NCBI RefSeq assembly: GCF_043196875.1
Contig: NZ_JBEBMX010000001.1
Span: forward strand, 992,001 to 1,056,000
Reading direction: 5' to 3'
From: Saccharospirillum sp043196875
GTDB lineage: Bacteria > Pseudomonadota > Gammaproteobacteria > Pseudomonadales > Natronospirillaceae
DNA: 64,000 nt
This document shows, piece after piece, positions 1 to 8,130 of the stretch (the stretch's first letter is position 1; the number at the start of each line of letters is the position of its first letter). Position numbers and translations under genes: made by a program. The notes below the pieces were generated by a model. It searched no databases. It was given only the letters and a program-made list of their open reading frames with translations, and was not told where the DNA came from.

Positions 1-702
1 ATCGTGCGCCGTCTGCGCTTGCTGAATCTGAACAGCTTCCACCAGTACCTGAGTTTTTTGGATCAACATCCCGATGAAATTGAGCTGTTCATCAATGCCT
101 TGACGACGAATCTGACGTCTTTTTTTCGCGAGCCGCATCACTTTCAGGCGCTGGCGGGCATGCTGACGGAGCGCCATCGTCAAGGCAAGCCGATCCGCAT
201 CTGGTGCGCCGCTGCCAGTACCGGAGAGGAGCCTTATTCCATCGCCATGACAGCCTGCCAGACGTTTAAAAGTCTGACTCCGCCGGTACAGATTCTGGCA
301 ACTGATATCGACAGCCAGGTATTAGCAACGGCGCGCCTTGGAACCTATGCCGAGAACCGGGTTAAGGACCTGGATATCGGCCTGAAAAAATCCTATTTAC
401 TGAAGGGCAAAGGCGAGCGTCAGGGACTGGTGAAGGTGCGCCCGGAACTGAGTCGGCTGATTCGTTTCGAACGGCTGAATCTGCTCGATAGCAACTGGCG
501 TGTGGAAGCGGATTTAGATGTGATTTTCTGTCGCAATGTGATGATTTATTTCGATAAACCCACGCAACTTAAACTGCTCGATCGCATGGTGCCCTTGTTG
601 GCCAAAGACGGTTACTACGTGGCCGGACATTCAGAAACCATTGACCGTGAATATCGTGCTCTGCGTTTGGTCGGGAAGACCATTTATCAGCGGCAAGCCT
701 AG
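1..702 (+). CDS. cheR: Chemotaxis protein methyltransferase CheR (5' end outside window)
   Basis: SAM-dependent methyltransferase that methylates glutamates in the signalling domains of chemoreceptors; it works against CheB in adaptation. The visible 233 codons hold the SAM-binding loop (WCAAASTGEEPYS), the acidic strand (ATDID) and the NVMIYFD motif near residue 178 typical of CheR. Full-length CheR is about 270-290 residues and the N-terminal helical domain is missing, so the gene begins upstream of the window; the first GTG at base 4 is internal. It ends 8 bases before cheD, whose Shine-Dalgarno AGGAGG overlaps the CheR stop codon, showing cotranscription. A paralogue lies at 51248-52060. 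Confidence 0.93.
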   Translation: MVRRLRLLNLNSFHQYLSFLDQHPDEIELFINALTTNLTSFFREPHHFQALAGMLTERHRQGKPIRIWCAAASTGEEPYSIAMTACQTFKSLTPPVQILATDIDSQVLATARLGTYAENRVKDLDIGLKKSYLLKGKGERQGLVKVRPELSRLIRFERLNLLDSNWRVEADLDVIFCRNVMIYFDKPTQLKLLDRMVPLLAKDGYYVAGHSETIDREYRALRLVGKTIYQRQA

Positions 703-710
703 GAGGCCGA

Positions 711-1361
711 GTGAGTTACGACGACGGACAAAGCTATAGCGGTCAGTCCCAACCGCACCACAATGTTGAGCTGGCCCCCAATCGTTATTATGACCGCTAC
801 TTTCAACGCGAAGCGGTCAAAATTCTGCCCGGTGAATATTATGTTGCGCAGCCGGGCAAGTTGATTGTTACCGTCCTCGGTTCCTGCGTCGCAGCCTGTA
901 TTCGCGATACTCAGCTGGGTATTGCGGGCATGAATCATTTTCTGCTTCCGGCGGATGAAACCTCTGAATCTTTAACGTCCTACAAGTCCGCGCGTTATGG
1001 TGCTTATGCGATGGAGTTGGTGATCAATGAGCTGATCAAAATGGGTGCCAGCCGCAAGCATCTGGAAGCTAAAGTCTTTGGTGGTGGCAATGTGCTGGCA
1101 GCTATTACCAGTCAGAGCGTGGGGCAGAAAAATTCCGATTTTGTATTGAAGTATTTAGCGGATGAAAACATCCCGGTTAAGGCCCAGGATTTACTCTCGC
1201 CATTTCCGCGTAAGGTGTATTTCTTTACCGAGTCGGGTCAGGTGTTGGTGAAAAAACTGAAACAGATGCATAACGACACCATCCTTAAACGAGAGGATCA
1301 GTATCTGCATCGTCTTAACGATGAGCGACCAGAAGGTGACATTGAGCTGTTTGATATCTGA
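711..1361 (+). CDS. cheD: Chemoreceptor glutamine deamidase CheD
   Basis: CheD deamidates glutamines in chemoreceptors and in some species couples to CheY-P phosphatases. The 216-residue protein has the family active-site pattern: Thr54 and Cys59 in TVLGSCVAAC, and His76 in GMNHFLLP. It is longer than the second CheD of this window (172 aa) because of an N-terminal extension of about 25 residues rich in Gln, His and Tyr. The start is GTG, 4 bases after the AGGAGG that spans the cheR stop codon. It sits between cheR and cheB in a tight operon. Confidence 0.93.
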   Translation: MSYDDGQSYSGQSQPHHNVELAPNRYYDRYFQREAVKILPGEYYVAQPGKLIVTVLGSCVAACIRDTQLGIAGMNHFLLPADETSESLTSYKSARYGAYAMELVINELIKMGASRKHLEAKVFGGGNVLAAITSQSVGQKNSDFVLKYLADENIPVKAQDLLSPFPRKVYFFTESGQVLVKKLKQMHNDTILKREDQYLHRLNDERPEGDIELFDI

Positions 1362-1391
1362 TCGGTTTTTTTATCAGAATAAGGAAACGAT

Positions 1392-2435
1392 GTGATAAAA
1401 GTTTTGATCATCGACGACTCTGCGTTAATTCGTCAGGTGCTGACTGAGTTGATCAATCGCGCACCGGATCTGACGGTGGTCGGTGCGGTTGGCGATGCTT
1501 ATGCCGCCCGTGATTTTATCCGCCGGTCACCGCCGGATGTGCTGACGCTTGATATCGAAATGCCGCGCATGGATGGCCTGACGTTCCTGCAAAAACTGAT
1601 GAAAGGCCATCCGATGCCAGTGGTCATGGTGTCGACACTGACCGAAAGTGGCGCCGAGGCTACCTTGCAGGCGCTGGACCTGGGTGCGGTGGATTATATC
1701 GCCAAACCCAAGCTCGATGTGCGTCGGGAGCTGGTCGACTATGAGACGACTATTCACGAAAAACTGCGCGCCGCTGCCGCCGTTAAGCAGTTTCGCGCGA
1801 CGCAACAAAGGGTCACGCAACCGATCCAGGCGCTTGGCATCAGTACCGAACATATTCTGGCGATTGGCGCCTCAACCGGTGGCACCGAGGCGATTAAATC
1901 GGTATTGAGTGCTCTGCCGGCGGATTCCCCTGGCATGGTCATTACCCAGCATATGCCGCCGGGTTTCACCCGCACCTTCGCGGCGCGGCTGGATCGCAAC
2001 AGTGCTTTGCAGGTGCGTGAAGCCCAGGGGCATGAACGCATTTTGCCGGGCCAGGCCTTTATCGCGCCGGGCAACCGGCATTTGGCGGTGGTGCGTTCCG
2101 GTTCGGATTACCAGACTCGATTGGTCGATTCAGAATTGGTGCAGGGCCATCGCCCTTCGGTGGATGTGTTGTTCAACTCAGTAGCAGATGCCTGCGGCGC
2201 CAATGCGGTGGGCGTGATTTTAACGGGCATGGGTAAAGATGGTGCGGCGGGCATGCTGTCCATGTATCAGGCGGGTTGCTATACGCTGGCTCAGGATGAA
2301 GCCAGCAGTGTGGTTTATGGCATGCCCAAGGTAGCGCTGGAGGCCGGCGGAGTGACCGAAGTGCAGTCGCTCGATGATATTCCCGAGCGACTCATCAAGC
2401 ACTGGAGAAAAGTCGGCGCTGGTCATCGTATCTAA
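1392..2435 (+). CDS. cheB: Chemotaxis response regulator protein-glutamate methylesterase CheB
   Basis: Demethylates and deamidates chemoreceptors when phosphorylated by CheA. Receiver domain at residues 1-120, with phospho-acceptor Asp54 in LDIEMPRMDG and the conserved Lys105; methylesterase domain at about 150-345 with the catalytic triad Ser161 (GASTGGT), His187 (TQHMP) and Asp283 (GMGKDGA). The start codon is GTG; an out-of-frame ATGTGA overlaps it at 1390. It lies 30 bases after cheD and ends in a 4-base convergent overlap with the receiver-HDOD gene. This is the last gene of the first chemosensory cluster. Confidence 0.95.
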   Translation: MIKVLIIDDSALIRQVLTELINRAPDLTVVGAVGDAYAARDFIRRSPPDVLTLDIEMPRMDGLTFLQKLMKGHPMPVVMVSTLTESGAEATLQALDLGAVDYIAKPKLDVRRELVDYETTIHEKLRAAAAVKQFRATQQRVTQPIQALGISTEHILAIGASTGGTEAIKSVLSALPADSPGMVITQHMPPGFTRTFAARLDRNSALQVREAQGHERILPGQAFIAPGNRHLAVVRSGSDYQTRLVDSELVQGHRPSVDVLFNSVADACGANAVGVILTGMGKDGAAGMLSMYQAGCYTLAQDEASSVVYGMPKVALEAGGVTEVQSLDDIPERLIKHWRKVGAGHRI

Positions 2436-3583
2436 TCGTTGATCGGCAGCAAGCCAAGCAAGCCCAGTTTGCGTTGATAGTCGTCACCGTCGGTACGTCC
2501 TTTTACCTGGTCGACGGCGACGGTCATCAGAATTAATTCGTGTCGGTTCAGGTCCGTCGGTAATTCATGCGCGGCGCTGATGCGTTCGCGCAATTCCTGC
2601 GGCAGTTTCCACAGTTGTTGCAGCGCTTTCAGATAGTCTCCGCTCAACTTTTCCAGCAGTGTTTCGATTTCGGCGTTGTCGATTTTGCCGCCCTTATCAA
2701 GATAACTTTGCATCAGTTGCAGCAGTGCCAGCTCACCCAGTGGATAGAGCAAGCCAGCGGTATAGCTTTGGCTGACGTTGGCCTTGAGTTGCTTGGCTAA
2801 AGTGGCCGCCGCGGCCGCAATTTTTTCGCCATCCTGGCACAGCAGGATGGCCTGTTGTGCCAGCGCCGGATGCGACAGTTGATCGCGCTGGTTCAGCGTT
2901 AATGCCAGTGCCTGTTGCATCGCCATGGTGACGCCAATGCTGTTGATGGCGTCGAGTAAGTTATCGACGTTTTTGCCATAGCGGTTGACCATGCCGCTGT
3001 TGGCGATATAAATCAGCCGGGCAGTAATCGCCGGGTTGGTGCGCCACAGTTTGGTCAGGTCTTTGCCGCTGGGCGGTTCTTTGGCGCTGAGTTGGTTGAC
3101 GATGTCGCGGATGCCTCCGAGCGTCGGTGGCGGTGTCAGCCGGCTTTTTATATCGCCTAGCCAAACGTCCAAAGCTGGCAGTTGTTTGGCTGTTGTCGGG
3201 GCTTCATCCGGTTTGGTCGCCGCCAGGTAGGTTTTCAGTCGGTCGCCGAGTCGGACCGGGTCGAAGGGTTTGATGATAAATTCGGTGACGCCGTTTTTCC
3301 GGCTGCTGACCACGGTTTCACGATCGCCGCGGCCGGTGATCATCAAGATCGGCGTATCGGTGTCGGTTTCGCGGATGTATTTGACCAGCTCGATGCCAGG
3401 GTTGCTGCTATCGGCCAGTGACCAGTCACACAACACCAGTTGCGGTCGGTGTTGTTGCCACAGCGCGCGGCCTTGGTGGGTGGTGTCGGCTTCCAATACT
3501 TCGACATCATCGCTCAGGCTATAGAGCACCGTCTTGATGAGTTCTCGGATGACGACTTCATCTTCGAGTATCAGAACCTGCAT
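2432..3583 (-). CDS. Response regulator with C-terminal HDOD domain
   Basis: Two-domain cytoplasmic signalling protein of 383 residues. Residues 1-118 are a receiver: acidic pair Asp8/Glu9, phospho-acceptor Asp53 in LCDWSL, Thr83 and Lys105 in IIKPF. Residues about 155-350 form an HDOD domain, a helical relative of HD phosphohydrolases that usually lacks catalytic metal residues and acts as a protein-interaction output. It converges on cheB with overlapping stop codons, so it is its own transcription unit, although such regulators often accompany chemosensory clusters. Which kinase feeds it cannot be told from sequence; the CheA of cluster 1 or an orphan kinase are possibilities. Confidence 0.85.
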   Translation of the reverse strand: MQVLILEDEVVIRELIKTVLYSLSDDVEVLEADTTHQGRALWQQHRPQLVLCDWSLADSSNPGIELVKYIRETDTDTPILMITGRGDRETVVSSRKNGVTEFIIKPFDPVRLGDRLKTYLAATKPDEAPTTAKQLPALDVWLGDIKSRLTPPPTLGGIRDIVNQLSAKEPPSGKDLTKLWRTNPAITARLIYIANSGMVNRYGKNVDNLLDAINSIGVTMAMQQALALTLNQRDQLSHPALAQQAILLCQDGEKIAAAAATLAKQLKANVSQSYTAGLLYPLGELALLQLMQSYLDKGGKIDNAEIETLLEKLSGDYLKALQQLWKLPQELRERISAAHELPTDLNRHELILMTVAVDQVKGRTDGDDYQRKLGLLGLLPIND

Positions 3584-3721
3584 TTGGGTCTCCGGCCAAA
3601 AAAACGTCTGTTCTGATACGACAGCTTAGTCAAAAGCGGCAGATTTGCTTGCTGGCGGAGTGATCATCGGATGCAACATAAAGACAGCGGGCACCGGGCG
3701 GTACCCGCGATAGAGATGAGC

Positions 3722-5041
3722 TTAGTTAGCGGCCATTAAGGCTTCGATTTCGTCCGCGTCTTTGGGGACGTCAGCGCTGAGAATCTCGCAGCCGGTGCGG
3801 GTAACCACGACATCGTCTTCGATGCGAATGCCGATACCGCGCCACTTTTTATCAACGTCGGTATTGTGCGGCGAAATGTACAGGCCCGGTTCGATGGTCA
3901 ACACCATGCCCGGTTCCAGTACGCGCCATTCGCCGCCGACTTTGTAATCGCCGACATCGTGCACATCCATGCCCAGCCAGTGTCCGGTTTTGTGCATGTA
4001 GAAGGGTTTGATGGCGTTGTGTTCAATCAGCGTATCGACGTCGCCTTCGAGCAGACCCAGTTCCACCAGACCTTCGGTCAGTATGCGCACGGTGGTGTTG
4101 TGCGGCTCAATCCAGGTGGCGCCGGGTTTGACGGCCTCGATAGAAGCCAATTGGGCGCGCAACACCAGATCGTAGAGCGTGCGTTGCTCTGCGCTGAAGC
4201 GACCGTTGGCGGGGAAGGTCCGGGTGATGTCGGAGGCGTAATACTCCAGTTCGCCGCCGGCATCGATCAACACCAGGTCGCCGTCTTTGATGGTTGCTGA
4301 GTTTTCGATGTAGTGCAGCACGCAGGCGTGATCGCCCGCGCCGACAATGGCCGGATAGGCTGGCCAGGGACTGCCGCCGCGCATGCATTCGTGTTCGATT
4401 TCCGCCTGCAGCTGGTATTCCATCACGCCCGGCTGGCAGGCTTGCATGGCGCGTTTGTGCGCTTTGGCACTGAGCTGGGCGGCTTCGCGCATGATGGCGA
4501 TTTCCTGCTCGGATTTGACCAGGCGCTGGTCGTGCAGCAGGTGAGCGATGTCGGAAAAATCGTCCGGCGGCTGAGCACCCAGACGCACCCGGGCGCGAAT
4601 CTGGTTCACCCAGGCCATCAGCTGATGATCGAAGCCGGCATCGACGCCCATGTGCGAATAGACGCGGGTGCGGCCTTCCATCAGGCCCGGCAGGATGTCG
4701 TCGATGTCATCGATGGGAAAGGCGTCGTCGGCATCGTAATCGGCGACGGCGCCTTCCGGACCGGCGCGATAGCCGTCCCAGATTTCCCGCTCCGGGTCTT
4801 TATCGCGCACAAATAAGATGTATTGCGCGGCTTCGCGGCCAGGCACGAGCACGGCCACGGCGTCCGGTTCGGCAAAGCCGGTCAGGTACATAAAGTCGCT
4901 GTTCTGGCGAAACGGATGATGCACGTCGTTGTTGCGAATGGTTTCGCTGGCGCCAGGAATGATGGCGATGCTGCCCGGTGCCAGTTGCTCCATAAGCTGT
5001 TGGCGACGCTCGGCGAATTCGGTTCGGCTGATGCTTGTCAT
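3722..5041 (-). CDS. pepP: Xaa-Pro aminopeptidase PepP
   Basis: Metallopeptidase (M24B) removing N-terminal residues that precede proline. The 439-residue protein has the aminopeptidase P N-terminal domain (to about 175) and a pita-bread catalytic domain with metal ligands in DAGGE, DITRTFP, the HKTGHWLGMDVHD segment, IEPGLY and the late RIEDD. E. coli PepP is 441 aa. I start at the ATG at 5041, preceded by GGAG at 8 bases, rather than at the TTG at 5065. The stop of ygfB lies 20 bases upstream, the same ygfB-pepP order as in enterobacteria and pseudomonads. The ubiH/ubiI genes that usually follow pepP are absent here. Confidence 0.94.
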   Translation of the reverse strand: MTSISRTEFAERRQQLMEQLAPGSIAIIPGASETIRNNDVHHPFRQNSDFMYLTGFAEPDAVAVLVPGREAAQYILFVRDKDPEREIWDGYRAGPEGAVADYDADDAFPIDDIDDILPGLMEGRTRVYSHMGVDAGFDHQLMAWVNQIRARVRLGAQPPDDFSDIAHLLHDQRLVKSEQEIAIMREAAQLSAKAHKRAMQACQPGVMEYQLQAEIEHECMRGGSPWPAYPAIVGAGDHACVLHYIENSATIKDGDLVLIDAGGELEYYASDITRTFPANGRFSAEQRTLYDLVLRAQLASIEAVKPGATWIEPHNTTVRILTEGLVELGLLEGDVDTLIEHNAIKPFYMHKTGHWLGMDVHDVGDYKVGGEWRVLEPGMVLTIEPGLYISPHNTDVDKKWRGIGIRIEDDVVVTRTGCEILSADVPKDADEIEALMAAN

Positions 5042-5061
5042 TAAGGTGTCTCCAGAGCCGC

Positions 5062-5649
5062 TCAATGTACCGTCGGTTCGGATTTGCCATCCGCCGCCGG
5101 CCGGTTGTATTCGAGAAACAGATTGAGCACGCCCATCCGCACGTGCTCGCTGATGGCGGTGAAATCTTCTTCCGCCTGGGCGTCACCGTCCTGATCGGTT
5201 TCGACCTGAGCGATGGCCGAAAGGTCTTCGAGGATCTCTTCGATTTCAGTCGGCATTTTTTTATCTTCAGCGACCACGCCGACGGTGCCAAAGGCGCCGA
5301 GAAAAGAACCGCACCAGTCGCTCAACGCTTCCAGTCGATCGCTCAGCGGGCTGTCATCGGCTGGCAGCAACGGCCGAAAACTCATGTTGCTGTCTTCCAG
5401 GGCATTGAGGGTGGTGCTGTAGAGTGCCTTGAGAATGGCCTGGTGATCGGTGGTGAGAGTTTCACTGGGGCCGATCATATCGCTCGCCCAGCTGACCCAG
5501 TCGGCGCTCTCCATACGGTGGCCGGCGGCGAAGACGCCGGTCAGCGAGGCGTGCAGCGTGGTCGGGCTTTGGCCGGAGCCGAGCAGTTGAAAAAATTTGG
5601 CCAGATCCTGGTGGCGCATCTGGGGGACATCTTTGTTCGATTCGGACAT
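5062..5649 (-). CDS. ygfB: UPF0149 family protein YgfB
   Basis: Small helical acidic protein of 195 residues, close in length to E. coli YgfB (192 aa). The family is universal in gammaproteobacteria beside pepP; in Pseudomonas aeruginosa YgfB has been linked to control of the ampDh3/AmpR beta-lactam resistance circuit, but the general biochemical role is unsettled. It begins with ATG at 5649, is followed by pepP on the same strand, and faces the zapA operon across about 157 bases of shared promoter region. Confidence 0.88.
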   Translation of the reverse strand: MSESNKDVPQMRHQDLAKFFQLLGSGQSPTTLHASLTGVFAAGHRMESADWVSWASDMIGPSETLTTDHQAILKALYSTTLNALEDSNMSFRPLLPADDSPLSDRLEALSDWCGSFLGAFGTVGVVAEDKKMPTEIEEILEDLSAIAQVETDQDGDAQAEEDFTAISEHVRMGVLNLFLEYNRPAADGKSEPTVH

Positions 5650-5735
5650 GCATTCTCCGCGGGCGTCTTTTGCGACTCCCTAGGTGGGGTTTGATCGGCA
5701 AAATGCTACCATTGTTGGCACTGTGACCGCAGTCG

Positions 5736-5765
5736 TTGACCGCTCTTTGAGCCAGTCTATATAGT
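5736..5765 (+). promoter_or_regulatory. Putative sigma-70 promoter of the TIGR02449-zapA operon
   Basis: A TTGACC hexamer at 5736-5741 is followed after 16 bases by TATATA (5758-5763), or after 18 bases by TATAGT (5760-5765). The predicted start of transcription is about 40 bases upstream of the ATG at 5807. Seen in sequence only. Confidence 0.5.
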
Positions 5766-5806
5766 TCGGCGGTCTTCCAACCCTTTCTTCGCAGGCCCGC
5801 GGTGTT

Positions 5807-6016
5807 ATGTCCGAACCCACTCTGAAGCAGCTTGAGTATAAGGTTGAAACGCTGATCGAGCTGTATCAGCAATTAGAACAGGAAAATCGTCTGCTCAAAG
5901 CCGAACGTGCCGCCTGGCAGGGTGAGCGCGCTAAGCTGGTGAAGCAGAATGAACTGGCTCGCGATCGCGTCGAGGCGATGATCGAACGGCTGAAGACGAT
6001 GGAGCAATCTGGATGA
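5807..6016 (+). CDS. Small coiled-coil protein upstream of zapA (TIGR02449-like)
   Basis: A 69-residue protein that is almost entirely one amphipathic helix: leucines spaced in heptads from LKQLEYKVETLIELYQQL to the C-terminus. Short coiled-coil proteins of the TIGR02449 family occur directly before zapA in many gammaproteobacteria and resemble ZapB in size and character, so a role in Z-ring assembly is a reasonable inference but not shown. Its TGA overlaps the ATG of zapA by 4 bases (ATGA), so the two are translationally coupled. Confidence 0.85.
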   Translation: MSEPTLKQLEYKVETLIELYQQLEQENRLLKAERAAWQGERAKLVKQNELARDRVEAMIERLKTMEQSG

Positions 6017-6342
6017 GCCAACCCAATACCCTGACCGTCACCATCTTAGAGCGCGAATACCGCGTCGCCTGCCCCCAAGGTCAGGAAGCCAAGCTGGAGC
6101 AGGCTGCTGCGTCGCTGGATCGGAAAATGAAAGAAATTCGCACCACCGGCAAGGTGTTTGGCATCGAACGCATTGCGGTGATGGCAGCTTTGAACCTGAC
6201 CCGCGAATTGCTCGATCGTGAACCGGGCGATAATCGTGAAGAACAAATCATTACCGAAAAATTGGTGCGTCGCCTGGATGAAGTGCTGCCAGCCCAGGCG
6301 CAGTCGATGTCACTGGATCTGGACGGTGACGACGACGCCTGA
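6013..6342 (+). CDS. zapA: Cell division protein ZapA
   Basis: Cytoplasmic FtsZ-associated protein that bundles protofilaments and stabilises the Z ring. The 109-residue product has the ZapA pattern: N-terminal beta hairpin (TVTILEREYRVACPQGQE), a middle helix (LEQAAASLDRKMKEI) and a long C-terminal coiled coil, with the typical IERIAVMAALNLTRELL segment. It overlaps the preceding coiled-coil gene by 4 bases and is followed by the 6S RNA gene and ygfA, the conserved zapA-ssrS-ygfA order. Confidence 0.93.
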   Translation: MSQPNTLTVTILEREYRVACPQGQEAKLEQAAASLDRKMKEIRTTGKVFGIERIAVMAALNLTRELLDREPGDNREEQIITEKLVRRLDEVLPAQAQSMSLDLDGDDDA

Positions 6343-6391
6343 AGGCGCGAGTAAAGTCGCTATACAGCTGTCGAAAAGCGCGCTGTCAAGA

Positions 6392-6419
6392 CTGTCATTA
6401 CCGGGATTTTCATTATAAT
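6392..6419 (+). promoter_or_regulatory. Promoter of 6S RNA
   Basis: A perfect TATAAT at 6414-6419 is preceded after 16 bases by CTGTCA (6392-6397, 4 of 6 matches to TTGACA). The expected transcription start, 6426-6427, coincides with the GTCCCTGG that begins the conserved 5' strand of 6S RNA. Confidence 0.7.
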
Positions 6420-6425
6420 TGGTGT

Positions 6426-6607
6426 TGTCCCTGGGCTATGCGCCAGTCGTGCACAGTCCTCGAGCCGATACTTTGAATACAGGTGTTCCTGAGTTTTCGA
6501 TGTGAGCATGTCCGCTTGTCGGAAAGCCTAATTCGATACGTGGAACGCCGCCTTGGACTTCACGGTTCAAGGTCTCCCACGGCAGCGGTAGTCTGGGGCA
6601 TTTCCTT
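6426..6607 (+). ncRNA. ssrS: 6S RNA
   Basis: Regulatory RNA of about 182 nt that binds the sigma-70 RNA polymerase holoenzyme by mimicking an open promoter. Recognised from conserved stretches also present in E. coli and Pseudomonas 6S: CAGTCCTCGAGCCGATA near 6454, GTGAGCATG near 6502, TCGGAAAGCCTAA near 6519, the GGTTCAAGG block near 6564 and the closing GGCAGCGGTAG. The two ends (GTCCCTGGG and CTGGGGCAT) can form the terminal stem. It lies between zapA and ygfA as usual, with its own strong -10 element and a T-rich stretch (6608-6615) right after it. The 3' end is estimated. Confidence 0.92.
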
Positions 6608-6642
6608 CCTTTTTTGTTTGTTGGGGCTGAGTCGGGGGCTCA

Positions 6643-7236
6643 ATGACATCCGCCACCGCGCAACTCAAACAACAATTGCGTCGCCAATTACGTGCCCGCA
6701 GGCGCGCACTCTCTTCCTATCAACAACGGCTTGCCGCCGAGCGCCTAACCCGCCAACTGGTGCGTCTGCCCGGTTACAGTCGAGTACGGTCGGTAGCGCT
6801 TTATTGGGCGACCGACGGCGAAATTGATCTGCATGCTTTGATGCGCCGCCTGCAGCGTGATGGCAAGAAGGTTTATCTGCCGGTGTTGCAGCCGCGCAAG
6901 ATCGCGCTGTGGTTTCGTCCCTGGCGGACGAACAGTGCCATGCTCGCCAATCGATTTGGCATTCCCGAACCAACCTCCGGCCGGCGTCAACCGCCCTGGG
7001 CGTTGGATTGGGTGTTGTTACCGCTGGTGGGGTTCGATGCTGAAGGTGGGCGTCTGGGTATGGGCGGTGGTTTTTATGACCGCACCTTTGCGGCACGTGC
7101 GCGCTGGCCGCGGCAGCCGCGTTTGATCGGTGTGGCACATCAGTGCCAGCAGGTCGACCGCATACCGCTGGAGAGTTGGGATATTCCACTGGCCGCTGTG
7201 GTGACTGATCAACAGGTGTTGAATCACAATCGTTGA
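6643..7236 (+). CDS. ygfA: 5-formyltetrahydrofolate cyclo-ligase
   Basis: ATP-dependent conversion of 5-formyl-THF to 5,10-methenyl-THF in one-carbon metabolism. The 197-residue protein has the N-terminal basic helix (LKQQLRRQLRARRR), the substrate/ATP segment LPLVGFDAEGGRLGMGGGFYDRTFA and the late HQCQQVDRIPLESWDIPL motif of the family. It begins with ATG about 35 bases after the 6S RNA, an arrangement conserved from enterobacteria to pseudomonads, where 6S and ygfA can be cotranscribed. Confidence 0.94.
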   Translation: MTSATAQLKQQLRRQLRARRRALSSYQQRLAAERLTRQLVRLPGYSRVRSVALYWATDGEIDLHALMRRLQRDGKKVYLPVLQPRKIALWFRPWRTNSAMLANRFGIPEPTSGRRQPPWALDWVLLPLVGFDAEGGRLGMGGGFYDRTFAARARWPRQPRLIGVAHQCQQVDRIPLESWDIPLAAVVTDQQVLNHNR

Positions 7237-7304
7237 ATCAGCAACCGTGTCGGCTGTGATCCATCCCTGGATCCTGGGTTACCAGTTCGTCTGAATCCTG
7301 AATG

Positions 7305-7463
7305 TCAGTAGGATGTGTTGCTGTTGACCATGACACCCGAAGCCTTGGCGTTATAGCCGGACTTGCGCGCATCATCATCGCCTTGACTGAGGCTGGACAG
7401 CGTCACACCCAGGCCGAGCATAAAGGCCAGAGCAATCAGAATATCGGGCTTTTTACGTTTCAT
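7305..7463 (-). CDS. Small single-span membrane or exported protein
   Basis: A 52-residue protein: a basic N-terminus (MKRKKPD), a hydrophobic stretch (ILIALAFMLGLGVTLSSL) and a short polar tail ending in NSNTSY. I start at the ATG at 7463, which has a GGGAAG upstream, not at an upstream in-frame TTG at 7532. I do not recognise a function. The hydrophobic segment could be an uncleaved anchor or a signal peptide. It faces the EVE-domain gene with a shared promoter region. Confidence 0.6.
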   Translation of the reverse strand: MKRKKPDILIALAFMLGLGVTLSSLSQGDDDARKSGYNAKASGVMVNSNTSY

Positions 7464-7647
7464 AAGCGTACTTCCCTGCCGGAATTTTGGCGTTTGCACA
7501 ATTCCCGGATCACTGTTGAGTTGAAAAGCCATATAATTGACGTTAAATGCTGCTAAATGCAGATATTTTCACGCCGGTCGACCAATTTGGCACAGAACGT
7601 CGAAAAAGCAAATACAAAAATGAAACCACGGCACAGAGGAGAATCAA

Positions 7648-8106
7648 ATGGCGAACTGGTTGGCAAAAACCGAACCGGATGAGTTTTCACTGGATGATCT
7701 GGCCGCTTGCGGTGACGCCGGCGAACCCTGGAATGGCATTCGCAACTATCAGGCGCGCAATCACCTGCGTGCCATGGTGCCGGGCGACCGGGTGCTGATC
7801 TATCATTCGGCCTGCGCGGAACCGGCGGTCGTCGGTGAAGCCGAGGTGATCAGTGAGCCCTACCCGGACCCGGATGCGCTGAACCCTGAATCGCCTTATT
7901 TCGATCCTAAAAGCAGCGCCGATAACCCACGCTGGACGGTGGTCAAGCTGGCCTTCCGCAAGCGCTGGCCCCAGCCGGTGCCGCTAAAGCAGATCAAACA
8001 GACGCCGGAATTGGCGGAGATGGCGTTGTTGCGTCAGTCGCGTTTATCGGTGAGCCCGGTCAGCGATGAGCAGTGGACGGTGTTGGCGCGATTGTCGGCT
8101 CAATAG
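7648..8106 (+). CDS. EVE domain-containing protein
   Basis: A 152-residue single-domain protein of the EVE/PUA-like family, which binds modified bases in RNA or DNA; THYN1 is the eukaryotic relative. Typical features are the start MANWLAKTEPDEFSLDDL, the WNGIRNYQARN loop and the MVPGDRVLIYHS motif. In pseudomonads an EVE gene likewise follows ygfA. Its physiological target is not known. Its last codons lie in a threefold 12-base tandem repeat. Confidence 0.9.
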   Translation: MANWLAKTEPDEFSLDDLAACGDAGEPWNGIRNYQARNHLRAMVPGDRVLIYHSACAEPAVVGEAEVISEPYPDPDALNPESPYFDPKSSADNPRWTVVKLAFRKRWPQPVPLKQIKQTPELAEMALLRQSRLSVSPVSDEQWTVLARLSAQ

Positions 8107-8130
8107 TCGGCTCAGCTGTCGGTTCAGTAA
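8095..8130. repeat. Three tandem 12-bp units spanning two convergent stop codons
   Basis: Units 8095-8106 (TCGGCTCAATAG), 8107-8118 (TCGGCTCAGCTG) and 8119-8130 (TCGGTTCAGTAA). The first unit ends with the TAG of the EVE gene; the third holds the stop of the ydcF-like gene on the other strand. It looks like local slippage duplication of the gene end. Confidence 0.75.

Noticed and set aside
6483..6827. 114-codon frame across the 6S RNA and start of ygfA
   Set aside because: The first part is the conserved 6S RNA and the second is out of frame with ygfA.
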